From contig JAJYGE010000223.1 of NCBI GenBank assembly GCA_021785155.1, forward strand, positions 1 to 19,171: DNA of 19,171 nt, written 5' to 3'. The stretch is from Planctomycetota bacterium. GTDB lineage: Bacteria > Planctomycetota > Phycisphaerae > WQYP01. Below, piece by piece: positions 1 through 7,624 of the stretch; positions within the stretch are counted from its first letter, which is position 1; every line of letters begins with the position of its first letter. The position numbers were made by a program, and so were the translations under genes. The notes below the pieces were generated by a model that worked only from the letters and a program-made list of their open reading frames with translations, made no database searches and was not told where the DNA came from.

Positions 1-115
1 CGTTAGCTATCCATTACTCACCCTTGCGCCACTGGGTATTGCTACCCCGTGCGACTTGCATGCCTTAGCCACGCCGCCAGCGTTCACTGTGAGCCAGGAT
101 CAAACTCTTCAATTA
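1..115 (-). rRNA. rrs: 16S ribosomal RNA, 5' end (partial)
   Basis: Read on the minus strand, bases 115 down to 1 begin AATTGAAGAGTTTGATCCTG, the near-universal 16S 5' end (27F primer site). They continue through GAACGCTGGCGGC and GGCATGCAAGTCG, both conserved helix-forming segments. The gene leaves the window at position 1, so only about the first 115 bases are present. The 5' boundary is set by comparison with the E. coli start and is good to a few bases. The wording of the first helix resembles planctomycetes, but 115 bases are too few for a firm placement. Confidence 0.97.
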
Positions 116-318
116 AATGTCGTAGTTCCGATGACTCGTGCCTTGCGGCCCTTTTACCGGATTCGTACAAGTTTGAAGGTTTGCCTATTGGCAAAGCCTA
201 AAATCGGACAACTCCCGGATTTGCATCCGGCATTCTTCCGACTCGCTTCAAATAAACCAACCGGCTAAAGTTGAATTACCGAAGCGATACTCAGGATTCT
301 CAAAAGTGACTTGGCTTG

Positions 319-349
319 CGTTACAGATGCAGGGAGTGCATCCGTAACG
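319..349 (-). other. Hairpin in the 16S leader
   Basis: An inverted repeat CGTTAC / GTAACG encloses GATGCA / TGCATC with a five-base loop and one A-C mismatch between the two stem blocks, giving 12 base pairs. It lies in the rRNA leader and is probably a folding or processing element of the pre-16S transcript. Confidence 0.6.
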
Positions 350-370
350 ACTTTTCAAATCGACTTGCAC

Positions 371-397
371 ACGAGAATGCCTGAATGGCAAGCTCGT
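371..397 (-). other. Hairpin in the 16S leader
   Basis: ACGAG and CTCGT form an outer stem, and TGCC / GGCA an inner one, around a five-base loop. It is the second of three consecutive hairpins between boxA and the mature 16S end. Confidence 0.5.
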
Positions 398-418
398 TAA
401 AACTTGCCGTTTCATGAC

Positions 419-474
419 GCAGGCCGTTCCGCTAAAACCCCTTGCGGAGTTTTGTGCATGCGGTTCCAGCCTGC
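419..474 (-). other. Two-tier stem-loop downstream of boxA in the 16S leader
   Basis: GCAGGC (419-424) can pair with GCCTGC (469-474). Inside it TCCGC (428-432) pairs with GCGGA (444-448). On the transcript it follows boxA directly, so it could be an early leader fold. No function is shown by the sequence alone. Confidence 0.45.
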
Positions 475-507
475 CACATCCTCGTGGCGTCCTTAACCAT
501 GTTTACT

Positions 508-519
508 TGTCAAAGAGCA
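508..519 (-). promoter_or_regulatory. boxA-like rRNA antitermination element
   Basis: The minus strand reads TGCTCTTTGACA, differing from the E. coli rrn boxA core TGCTCTTTAACA at one base. It lies about 390 bases upstream of the 16S 5' end, inside the transcribed leader. In known systems boxA RNA recruits NusB/NusE and prevents Rho termination of rRNA transcription. Confidence 0.75.
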
Positions 520-673
520 AAGCAATAAGCTTCCACAACTCTGTCCAACCAGCCTTCAGGGGCAATTAAGCCCTCGGCTGACCTTATGAGCCGTCTTCAA
601 CACAAGAAGCTTTTTTGGATCAAAGCCCGGTGTTGGTTCCTGCGGCAACTTTCGTTCCCATCAGGGAGGAACT

Positions 674-701
674 ATGTTACCAAGGTTTTTGTTTCTGTCA
701 A
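674..701 (-). promoter_or_regulatory. Probable rRNA promoter (sigma-70 type)
   Basis: On the minus strand a perfect -35 TTGACA (701-696) is followed after 16 bases by TAACAT (679-674), 4 of 6 to the -10 consensus. The segment just upstream (about 702-722) is rich in A/T runs and resembles an UP element, as expected for a strong rRNA promoter. Transcription would start near 667 and enter the boxA leader. Confidence 0.6.
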
Positions 702-722
702 GCGTGCTTGAAATTTTTATTT

Positions 723-930
723 CCGCCGCCGCAACTTAACTTTTCAGACAAACGAATCTGTCTTCCATTAAGCCGCATCAGAACCACCCAACCATCTAAA
801 CGATTGGATTTCCATTCCGATGGATGAATAATAGCAGAAGTCTGGAAAAAGGCAACTGATACACAAAAATTTTAAAAATTCCTGGCCGGTACCACATTAT
901 TGACACCGGCACGCCAGAGGCATATTGTTG
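723..930. other. Spacer between the divergent rRNA promoter and floA
   Basis: No gene is visible. It contains an A/T-rich patch at about 866-881 and an inverted repeat GCCGGT (885-890) / ACCGGC (905-910) with a 14-base loop just before the floA ribosome-binding site. A TTGACA at 900-905 has only a weak -10 (TATTGT, 923-928), which would place transcription start beyond the first possible floA start codons. Confidence 0.5.
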
Positions 931-2010
931 ATGCCGCTTACGTTCTTCGTGCTTGGTTCGATGTTAGAGACTTTGGGGGTATTTATGCCATCGGTGGGTT
1001 TAATCGTTCTATTTGTGGTCGCCCTGGTTATCGTGATTATTGTGCTGATCACCGTGGGCAATGTATTTAATCTCTGGTTGCAGGCATTTTCCGCCGGCGC
1101 AGATATCAGCCTTTTTGATCTCATCGGCATGAAATTGCGCAAGGTGGACGCCCGCGCCATTGTCACCGCCAAAATATCGATGGTGCAGGCAGGTTTACCC
1201 GTGGAAACAAATCAGTTGCAGGCGCACTACATGTCCGGTGGACATGTGCTCAATGTTGCCAAGGCCATGATTGCCGCCCACCGTGCCAATATTGAATTGC
1301 CATGGGGGCAGGCGACCGCCATTGATCTCGCGGGCCGGGATGTACTTGAGGCGGTGCAGACCAGCGTAAATCCGCGCGTTATCGATGTGCCCAATGCCGC
1401 CAGTGGTCGGCAGACACATGAAGGCGTAGCCAAGGATGGCATTCAATTGCGCGTTAAGGCCCGCGTCACGGTCCGCACGAACATGCGCCAACTGGTCAGC
1501 GGAGCCGGCGAAGAAACCATCGTCGCCCGTGTCGGTGAGGGCATTGTGGCGGCGATCGGTTCAGCCGACACCTACAAGCATGTGCTGGAACAGCCGGACA
1601 TGATCAGCAAGACCGTCTTGGCCAAGGGGCTGGATGCCGGCACAGCTTTTCAGATACTCTCCATTGACATTGCCGATATGGACGTCAGTGAAAATATCGG
1701 TGCCCGGTTACAGATTGCCCAGGCGGAGGCGGCTAAACAATTGGCGCAGGCGGAGGCGGAAAAACGCCGGGCACTGGCAGTGGCACAGGAACAGGAAAAT
1801 AAGGCTCTGGCCCAGTTTAATCGCGCCAAGGTTATTGAGGCTGAAGCCCAGGTACCGCTGGCAATGGCGGAAGCGTTTCGCGCCGGCAATCTTGGAATTA
1901 TGGATTATTACCGCATGAAAAATATGCAGGCTGATACGCAAATGCGCGAATCCATCGGCGGCTCAAACGCGACCGGCTCCGGTACGGATAACCGGCCCGC
2001 GGGAACGTGA
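931..2010 (+). CDS. floA: Flotillin-like protein FloA
   Basis: This is a bacterial flotillin (SPFH/band 7 superfamily), an inner-membrane scaffold that organises membrane microdomains and influences fluidity and signalling complexes. It has an N-terminal hydrophobic segment (about residues 20-45), then a family-typical body with [40 protein letters not shown] and [14 protein letters not shown], very close to my recollection of Bacillus subtilis FloA. A charged Ala/Glu-rich coiled coil ([18 protein letters not shown]) follows. The start is uncertain. In-frame TTG codons at 925 and 928 and ATG at 931 follow AGAGG (916-920). ATG 985 would give an N-terminus matching B. subtilis FloA in length. 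I chose ATG 931. The small gene downstream is probably co-transcribed. Confidence 0.93.
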   Translation: MPLTFFVLGSMLETLGVFMPSVGLIVLFVVALVIVIIVLITVGNVFNLWLQAFSAGADISLFDLIGMKLRKVDARAIVTAKISMVQAGLPVETNQLQAHYMSGGHVLNVAKAMIAAHRANIELPWGQATAIDLAGRDVLEAVQTSVNPRVIDVPNAASGRQTHEGVAKDGIQLRVKARVTVRTNMRQLVSGAGEETIVARVGEGIVAAIGSADTYKHVLEQPDMISKTVLAKGLDAGTAFQILSIDIADMDVSENIGARLQIAQAEAAKQLAQAEAEKRRALAVAQEQENKALAQFNRAKVIEAEAQVPLAMAEAFRAGNLGIMDYYRMKNMQADTQMRESIGGSNATGSGTDNRPAGT

Positions 2011-2146
2011 TGTATATCCATCCGCCGTGGGTGACATCGCACCGTCGAAGTAACCCGACGGGCAATACGTGTGAAATTCTGACGTTGCGTTTGAAGACCC
2101 CTCTATTGAGATCTGAAAACGTAACTCCAATCCGGAGGATTCCAGT

Positions 2147-2653
2147 ATGGGCCAGATTCCGAAAGATCCACAGCAACTTGCACAGGATATTCTCGCCGGG
2201 CGCATAAGCATTCAGCAATTACAGGCTGAGCAGGCCCGCCGCCGGGCGGCGCAGGAAGCACGGCGCCAAAATATCCGGCCCCAGGCCGCACCGCGTTCCG
2301 CGACGCCACGGCCACAATCAGTCCGGCAGATTGTGGCACCATCAACTTCATTTATCCGTACATCGGCGCAGCCAGCCGCTAGTTCACCGCAGCCTGCGCG
2401 CACAAAAAAGGGGACACCTCCTGAAAATCGCTCCGCAGGCGCGGATGCAGACGGTGCCGCCGCCAGCCAGGGTTCCGCAGCACCCGCCGCAAAAGCAATA
2501 CCTCGTGCGTCGCCCCAACCCACGCCGCGCACAGCCGCACAGACCGTTCGGGCCGTCATGCACAATCCGCATACATTGCGCAGCGTTTTTATATTAAGCG
2601 AGTTATTAGATAAGCCGCTGTCTCTGCGACGCGATCCGCTGGAACGATTCTAA
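2147..2653 (+). CDS. Small basic Pro/Ala-rich protein of unknown function, next to floA
   Basis: This is a 168-residue hypothetical protein with a strong Shine-Dalgarno (GGAGG, 2134-2138) eight bases before ATG. The first 45 residues look helical and polar (Gln/Arg/Ala-rich). Residues about 45-135 are low-complexity Pro/Ala/Ser/Arg, probably disordered. The C-terminus becomes ordered again with hydrophobic RSVFILSELLDKPLSLRR. There is no signal peptide or membrane segment. It lies 136 bases after floA in the same direction, so it may share its transcript. The layout (helical head, disordered linker, short conserved-looking tail) suggests an adaptor that binds another protein through its tail, but this is inference. 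I do not recognise a named family. Confidence 0.75.
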   Translation: MGQIPKDPQQLAQDILAGRISIQQLQAEQARRRAAQEARRQNIRPQAAPRSATPRPQSVRQIVAPSTSFIRTSAQPAASSPQPARTKKGTPPENRSAGADADGAAASQGSAAPAAKAIPRASPQPTPRTAAQTVRAVMHNPHTLRSVFILSELLDKPLSLRRDPLERF

Positions 2654-3023
2654 TTAATTTGATTACTCATAGTATTGTCATCGTGCACAGAAATTATCGG
2701 GCGCATGAAAAACCGCCCCATCGACATCCATTTGAGTGCACCGGACATAAGTGGAATCAACAATAGCGTGTTTTTTCCGGAGCAATTCAAATTTGACGCC
2801 GCTGGCGCGGTTCTTTCAGTTCAATCATTTGGATTGAACACTGTTTGTCGGCGAACCTCCTTTCGGTAAATCCGTTTAGGCTCATCCAAGCTTTATTTTC
2901 GACTTTTCTCCCAAGAAACACAAGCAAAAAAACTTCATTTTATTTAATGGCAGAAAATTGCAAATTGTGAATTTGTGAATTTTAAGTATTCAAATCCAAA
3001 TCTCAAAATCTTGATACCTCCGG
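2654..3023. other. Intergenic region before radA, no gene seen
   Basis: About 370 bases, increasingly AT-rich towards radA. A 64-codon open frame (2675-2869) starts with TTG without a ribosome-binding site and resembles nothing known. No clean terminator for the upstream gene was found. A short inverted pair around 2820-2838 (GTTCAATC / GATTGAAC) may form a small hairpin: TTCAATCATTTGGATTGAA. Confidence 0.5.
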
Positions 3024-3036
3024 TATAATCCAGCCC
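3024..3036 (+). promoter_or_regulatory. -10 element giving a probable leaderless radA mRNA
   Basis: A perfect TATAAT (3024-3029) lies seven bases before the A of the radA ATG. That is the usual -10 to transcription-start distance. No Shine-Dalgarno is present in the bases before the ATG. The -35 region (about 3000-3006) is a poor match. Transcription would start at or next to the start codon. Confidence 0.6.
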
Positions 3037-4452
3037 ATGGCTAAGCAAAAGACCTATTTCGTTTGTCGTAATTGTGGCGCAATACAGCCTAAATGGATGG
3101 GCAAATGCCCTGATTGTAGTGCTTGGGACAGTTTAGAACAGATGACCGAAGCGGCCGCCGATCCCCATCGACCGCGCGCCTTATCGGACGAAGCGGGGGA
3201 ACCCGGACCCGGACATTTCGCCGCCCAGGAGGATGCTCCCGCACGTCCATTATCGGAAATTCCGGAATTTGATATCCCGCGCATGCCCACCGGATTGCCG
3301 GAGTTTGATCGGGTTCTGGGCGGCGGCATCGTTCCAGGTGCCGCTGTGTTGCTGGGCGGTGATCCGGGCATCGGCAAATCCACGTTACTTTTACAGGCGG
3401 GCGATCGCATGGCGCGCCAAGGCCATCGCGTGCTGTATGTCAGCAGTGAAGAATCCGCCCAGCAAACAAAACTGCGCGCCAAACGCCTCGGTGTGGATGA
3501 TGACCGCCTTCTGGTCTATGCCCAGACCAACCTGGAAAAAATTGGCCGGCAGATTCAAAAATTGCGCCCCCATCTTTGTGTTATTGATTCCGTGCAGATG
3601 ATTTATGAACCCACCAACGCATCGCCACCGGGCAGCGTTTCACAACTGCGCGATTGTGCCACGGAGCTGGTGTATCTGGCCAAGGCCGGCGGAACCGCGG
3701 TATGTCTCGTGGGGCATGTTACCAAGCAGGGCCTGCTGGCCGGCCCCAAGCTGCTGGAACATATTGTCGATACGGTCCTGTATTTTGAGGGTAACACGCA
3801 CCATGATCATCGCATTGTCCGCTGTGTAAAAAATCGCCACGGCAATACCCTGGAAGTCGGCCTGTTTCGCATGGGAGCGGCAGGATTGGAAAGCGTGGAA
3901 GACGCTTCGGCACTGCTCATTGAACCGCACGCCGGTTCTCCGCCCGGCAGTGTCATCTGCGCCGTCACGCAGGGCTCCCGCGTGCTGGCTCTGGAAATTC
4001 AAGCCCTGACCGCCGACAGCATGTTGGGGGCCGCCCGGAGAAAGGTCAGCGGGTGTGACGCCAATCGTGTCGCCATGATTATCGCCGTGCTGGAAAAACG
4101 CGCCGGTCTGCGACTGGTGGATCAGGATGTCTTTGTAAATGTGGTTGGAGGCATGCGCGTCAACGACCCGGCTGCGGATGCGGCCATCGCACTGGCCATC
4201 GCCGGAGCCCGGATGAAACGCGGCCTTTCCAGCCGGACGCTGGTGATGGGTGAATTAGGCTTATTGGGTGAGTTTCGACAAATTGGTTCACTGGGCCAGC
4301 GCATCAGTGAAGCCGGACGGCTGGGGTACAGCCGCCTGCTGGTGCCCATTCACCGCAGCGAAACCGACAGGGCCGCCGCCGCAGCCGCGGATCGACAAAT
4401 GCAAATCACCACCTGTCGCACACTTGATGATGCCCTGGCGGCATTGGAGTGA
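3037..4452 (+). CDS. radA: DNA repair protein RadA (Sms)
   Basis: RadA is a RecA-family hexameric ATPase that extends heteroduplex DNA by branch migration during recombinational repair. The 471 residues show the whole architecture. There is an N-terminal C4 zinc finger (C10, C13, C24, C27), Walker A GGDPGIGKST (107-116) and Walker B with CVIDSVQ (181-187). The RadA-specific motif is at 265-269. A C-terminal Lon-like domain (about 300-471) follows, which in RadA is not a protease. The signature motif reads KNRHG rather than the usual KNRFG, so Phe is replaced by His. The start matches the family N-terminus (MAKQKTYFVC) exactly, which makes the absence of a Shine-Dalgarno notable. It is convergent with cinA. 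Confidence 0.97.
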   Translation: MAKQKTYFVCRNCGAIQPKWMGKCPDCSAWDSLEQMTEAAADPHRPRALSDEAGEPGPGHFAAQEDAPARPLSEIPEFDIPRMPTGLPEFDRVLGGGIVPGAAVLLGGDPGIGKSTLLLQAGDRMARQGHRVLYVSSEESAQQTKLRAKRLGVDDDRLLVYAQTNLEKIGRQIQKLRPHLCVIDSVQMIYEPTNASPPGSVSQLRDCATELVYLAKAGGTAVCLVGHVTKQGLLAGPKLLEHIVDTVLYFEGNTHHDHRIVRCVKNRHGNTLEVGLFRMGAAGLESVEDASALLIEPHAGSPPGSVICAVTQGSRVLALEIQALTADSMLGAARRKVSGCDANRVAMIIAVLEKRAGLRLVDQDVFVNVVGGMRVNDPAADAAIALAIAGARMKRGLSSRTLVMGELGLLGEFRQIGSLGQRISEAGRLGYSRLLVPIHRSETDRAAAAAADRQMQITTCRTLDDALAALE

Positions 4453-4748
4453 ACACAATCAAAATGAATCGAGCACATTTGGAAGAGCCCCCCCCCACTC
4501 CGCAGCCTACCTACACAAACGCTATTCCGTCCGGAAAAATAAAAAAAGTCATTACCCGCCGGGAAACGTTACACTTTCGGAGACAGAATATCTCTCATGG
4601 TCCCTATCAATTCAATGGGCGTGGCTTTTTTTCCGGGCGAACAGCGAAATCAGCGGCATAAATGCCGGCGCTTAGAGAAGGGTTCGTCATGGAAACTCGT
4701 ACCCCGGCCCCCTATCAACGGATATTACGCGTATGACCGCAATTGGGG
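4453..4748. other. Convergent intergenic region radA / cinA
   Basis: No gene is supported. It contains a run of eight C (about 4487-4494), a small palindrome CGGCAT-AA-ATGCCG (4654-4667), and TTCCG-TC-CGGAA followed on the plus strand by an A-rich run. None forms a classic hairpin plus U-tract, so terminators for the two converging genes are not evident. Confidence 0.4.
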
Positions 4749-4757
4749 TCATTGCGG
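4737..4757. other. Stem-loop at the cinA 3' end
   Basis: CCGCAAT (4737-4743) and ATTGCGG (4751-4757) form a perfect seven-pair stem with a seven-base loop, spanning the cinA stop codon. There is no U-tract on either side, so it is at best a weak terminator or an mRNA-end stabiliser. Confidence 0.4.
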
Positions 4758-6017
4758 CAGGACCTTTTCCGGATCATATCCGTCGAGCTTTAGTCGCAGC
4801 AGTGTCAGCGCCATCTGACTGCTGCGCAGGCGCACCGTTTGTCGGTCACCTGGAAAATGGCCTTCCCGGACATATACAGTTCCGCCATCTTCCGGCCCGG
4901 CAATGCCGATGTATACCAATCCTACGGGCTTTTCCGGAGAGCCTCCATCCGGGCCGGCGATTCCCGTTATGCTGATACCCCAGGTGGCGTCGGCTTTTTC
5001 CCGCGCTCGTACCGCCATTGCCATTGCCACTTGTTTGCTGACCGCCCCGCAGCGTCGGATTAATTCAGCATCAACGCCCAATTCCATGATTTTGCTATCA
5101 TTGCTATACGTCACCCAACCGCGAGAAAAATATTTAGAGCTGCCGGGAATGTTGGTCAGCATCATTGCCACCATCCCGCCGGTGCAACTTTCCGCGGTAG
5201 CAATGGTTTGTTTCCGTTGTGTTAACGCGTTCCCAACAACCTGCTCCAACGGCACATCATTTTCCGAAAAAATAAGCGCTCCAAGTCTTTGGCGCACCGC
5301 TTCGGATGTCTGGGCGATCATCGCCGCAACCGTGTCACGCTTGCCACTGGCATAAATACGCAACGAAACAATTCCGTCATGGACCGTAGTGCCCACCGCT
5401 GGATTGGCACCCCGTTGCATCAAGTCGGCAATCTGTGCGCCAATCCATGATTCACCGGCTCCGCAGATATTGAGCTTGCTTATCTGCCGCACCATACCAC
5501 CGGTGACCGCGTTGAGGATCGGATGGAATGATCGATCAAACATCGTTTTCATTTCCATGGGTACACCGGGCATGACAAATATATCAGTATTTCCGCAACG
5601 GGCGATGATTCCCGGCGCGGTACCGCAGGAATTAGCGACGCACCGCGCGGAGACGGGACGCATGGCCTGTAAGCGGTTGTTGGGGGTCATGGCGCGTTTA
5701 ATGCGGTTGAAAAAAGATTCGAGATCAGCCAGGGCCGCCTCATCCGGCACCAACGGTTCACCCATTGCCTGTGCCAGGCTGGCCCGCGTAAGATCATCTT
5801 CCGTGGGGCCTAGACCACCGGTTATCAGCATAACATCGCATTGGCCGAGGGATTTCCGGATGGCGGCCACGATGGCGGCTTGATCATCGCTCACGGTCAG
5901 TTGCGACACGCAGTTTATTCCCAATGCGGAAAGTTCCCGTGCCAGCCAGGCGGCATTACTGTTAATGGTCAGCCCGGAAATCAATTCATCGCCAATGGAG
6001 AGGATCATCGCATTCAT
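4749..6017 (-). CDS. cinA: CinA family protein (nicotinamide-nucleotide amidase / NMN deamidase)
   Basis: This two-domain protein has 422 residues, the normal length. The N-terminal half (about 1-170) is a MoaB/MogA-like domain with GDELISG and GGLGPTEDD (67-75), associated with ADP-ribose pyrophosphatase (COG1058) activity. The C-terminal half (about 255-415) is the PncC-type amidase, which deamidates NMN to nicotinic acid mononucleotide in NAD recycling. It carries AESCTGG (275-281, with the presumed nucleophile Ser277) and GIAGPDGG (352-359). Both sets of motifs appear intact, so a bifunctional enzyme is likely. The start ATG fits the family N-terminus; the upstream ribosome-binding site is weak. 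The CinA name came from competence genes, but nothing else here points to competence. Confidence 0.95.
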   Translation of the reverse strand: MNAMILSIGDELISGLTINSNAAWLARELSALGINCVSQLTVSDDQAAIVAAIRKSLGQCDVMLITGGLGPTEDDLTRASLAQAMGEPLVPDEAALADLESFFNRIKRAMTPNNRLQAMRPVSARCVANSCGTAPGIIARCGNTDIFVMPGVPMEMKTMFDRSFHPILNAVTGGMVRQISKLNICGAGESWIGAQIADLMQRGANPAVGTTVHDGIVSLRIYASGKRDTVAAMIAQTSEAVRQRLGALIFSENDVPLEQVVGNALTQRKQTIATAESCTGGMVAMMLTNIPGSSKYFSRGWVTYSNDSKIMELGVDAELIRRCGAVSKQVAMAMAVRAREKADATWGISITGIAGPDGGSPEKPVGLVYIGIAGPEDGGTVYVREGHFPGDRQTVRLRSSQMALTLLRLKLDGYDPEKVLPQ

Positions 6018-6256
6018 ACGTTAATATTCCAAAACATTGCTTATATCGTACCGGTTTCCACCATACACTCCCAGAGTAAAAGATCTTGCGATGTACAGAC
6101 AAGCGTACCGCGGCCATTGTCGCCCTGCGGTGCCTTACAACGCACATCTGAATGCGTAAGATTGCAAACCGTAGGCGACACGTATGCCGGTATGAATGAT
6201 GGGGACATGACGATTAAAACGATTCGCGGGGCCTGAAAAAAGTGTGGCTTCAGTGG

Positions 6257-7198
6257 TTATGCACGCGAGGATTTGCGACGCCGCAACAGCGGAATCGCCG
6301 CCATTCCCAATGCCAGCATTGCCAGCGACGCCGGTTCCGGCACGTATGTAACAGTAAAGGCGCTACCGGAGTTAGTTAAGCCCGAGGGGATGGCCAGTGG
6401 CACATAACCGTTGGATGTTTGTTTGAGCATTTCAATTGAATCAACTGATGCCAGAGAAGACAGGCCGCTGATGGATCCCGTGGTTCCGGCCAAAGTTGCC
6501 GAAGCACTGGAGAACGTCTCGCTGCCGAAATTAGCGAGTGTGGATAATTGCTGGGTGCCATTGTAATACTGAATGGTTGGGGCCTCCGCAATCCATTCGG
6601 CGGAAGTTCGCGCCTCACCTGAACCGGCCAGGCTGATCGAATAGCTGCCGGCTGAAACACCCTTGGATGTCTTAGCACTTATAGCGAGCGTAAATTTTCC
6701 GGTGCTGGTATCGTAATTTACCGAAGCGGTAATTATATCTCCCGGCGCAACGGTAAATACCGGAGTTTCCGCAGCTGGATACATCTCATACCAGGCGTAA
6801 TATGTGGTGGTGCTGCCGCTAATTTGGGCTTCAATCCCGGTCTGCTCAACGGTATTGGAATTAAATCCATCCAAGCCTACCCAGAAAGCGGAATAGGCAC
6901 TTGATGCGCCAGCCGGCTCCTGAATCGTTGGTACGGTCCACTGACCGGAGACTGCCGTAAATAGGTTCGCTGAACTGGAGGCGACAACATCCGCGTAGCC
7001 CCCCCAATTGGTCGATCCGTAGGCACCAGCGGCGATGGATGGCACCGTTGTGGCGCTAACATTATGGGCTTGTCCCAAAATGCCTGCCGCCAGCAATGAT
7101 CCAAACAGAACGGTGCCCAGACTTCCTGTGACCGACGGTACTCGCTTGGCGCGGGTTTCATGGTTCAACAAACCGCAAGAAAACAAACGCATCATCAT
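6257..7198 (-). CDS. Secreted G1/A4-family glutamic peptidase with PEP-CTERM signal
   Basis: This is an eqolisin-like (peptidase A4, MEROPS G1) acid peptidase of 313 residues. A long basic N-region and hydrophobic stretch (about 24-49) form a signal peptide, probably cleaved near VSA-TT. The mature part has NWGGY, GQWTVP, FWVGLDG, EQTGIE and SAEWIAEAP. By analogy with scytalidoglutamic peptidase the catalytic pair is Gln119 and Glu201. The C-terminus is a PEP-CTERM signal: VPEP (286-289), a hydrophobic helix (about 291-305) and RRRK. It should therefore be processed by an exosortase and attached to the cell surface or matrix. Three consecutive ATG codons begin the frame; GGAG is best spaced for the third (7192). 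A promoter is visible upstream. No exosortase gene is in the window. Confidence 0.93.
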   Translation of the reverse strand: MMMRLFSCGLLNHETRAKRVPSVTGSLGTVLFGSLLAAGILGQAHNVSATTVPSIAAGAYGSTNWGGYADVVASSSANLFTAVSGQWTVPTIQEPAGASSAYSAFWVGLDGFNSNTVEQTGIEAQISGSTTTYYAWYEMYPAAETPVFTVAPGDIITASVNYDTSTGKFTLAISAKTSKGVSAGSYSISLAGSGEARTSAEWIAEAPTIQYYNGTQQLSTLANFGSETFSSASATLAGTTGSISGLSSLASVDSIEMLKQTSNGYVPLAIPSGLTNSGSAFTVTYVPEPASLAMLALGMAAIPLLRRRKSSRA

Positions 7199-7239
7199 AG
7201 CTCCATCACATCCGGCAAAAACAACTTCGTACCCAACGC

Positions 7240-7267
7240 ATTATTTTATTCGCTCATAATTTATCAA
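7240..7267 (-). promoter_or_regulatory. Promoter of the G1 peptidase gene
   Basis: On the minus strand TTGATA (7267-7262) is followed after 16 bases by AATAAT (7245-7240), each 5 of 6 to consensus. Transcription would start near 7232, giving a leader of about 35 bases. This suggests the peptidase is transcribed independently of the HEAT/ABC operon upstream. Confidence 0.5.
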
Positions 7268-7624
7268 ACGATAAAGGAGAGTCTCCCAATGTTCCATCCG
7301 GTTCCCGAGGCAGCCTTGAATACTCCAAGATAACCCTCGCTCCGGAATTAGCGGCTCTCATGAAATCAGTATGCCATTAATCCTAGAATTTAGCAACACA
7401 ATTCCGGCTGTTAAATCTCTGATTTGTTGCGAAACTGGTTATCAGACTCATGTTACTGTTATCGGAAATGACTTGGCAATCAGATTGAAGATCAAGGGAG
7501 AAGTCATAACAGGCGGAACGCCGACAGAAGCCACACGATGACGTCAACATAAAATAAATTTGCCGCCCCACCTGACGATATATTCATCCACGCATTGAGC
7601 CGCTTTTGGCGTGATCCGCGGCGA
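7268..7624. other. Intergenic region between HEAT-repeat gene and G1 peptidase gene
   Basis: No supported gene. A minus-strand frame at 7383-7571 starts with GTG and resembles nothing known. On the plus strand AAAGGAG (7273-7279) precedes a 14-residue frame (7289-7333), but the Shine-Dalgarno sits in a perfect palindrome GGAGA-G-TCTCC (7276-7286). No clean terminator for the HEAT gene was found. Confidence 0.45.

Larger units (their letters stand above)
116..667 (-). other. 16S rRNA leader region (transcribed, non-coding)
   Basis: About 550 bases separate the 16S 5' end from the best promoter. No convincing gene is present on either strand; open frames here lack start signals and resemblance to known proteins. 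The leader holds a boxA-like antitermination element (508-519) and several perfect or near-perfect hairpins (319-349, 371-397, 419-474). This matches rRNA leaders in general, which carry antitermination and processing signals. The exact transcript start is inferred. Confidence 0.75.

Noticed and set aside
2675..2869. 64-codon plus-strand frame before radA
   Set aside because: TTG start without a Shine-Dalgarno and no recognisable protein features.
4483..4570. Possible radA terminator (TTCCG-TC-CGGAA with A-rich flank)
   Set aside because: The stem is short, the loop only two bases, and the A-run gives no U-tract in the correct place for either converging gene.
7383..7571. 62-codon minus-strand frame between the HEAT and G1 peptidase genes
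   Set aside because: GTG start, no ribosome-binding site and no resemblance to a known family.
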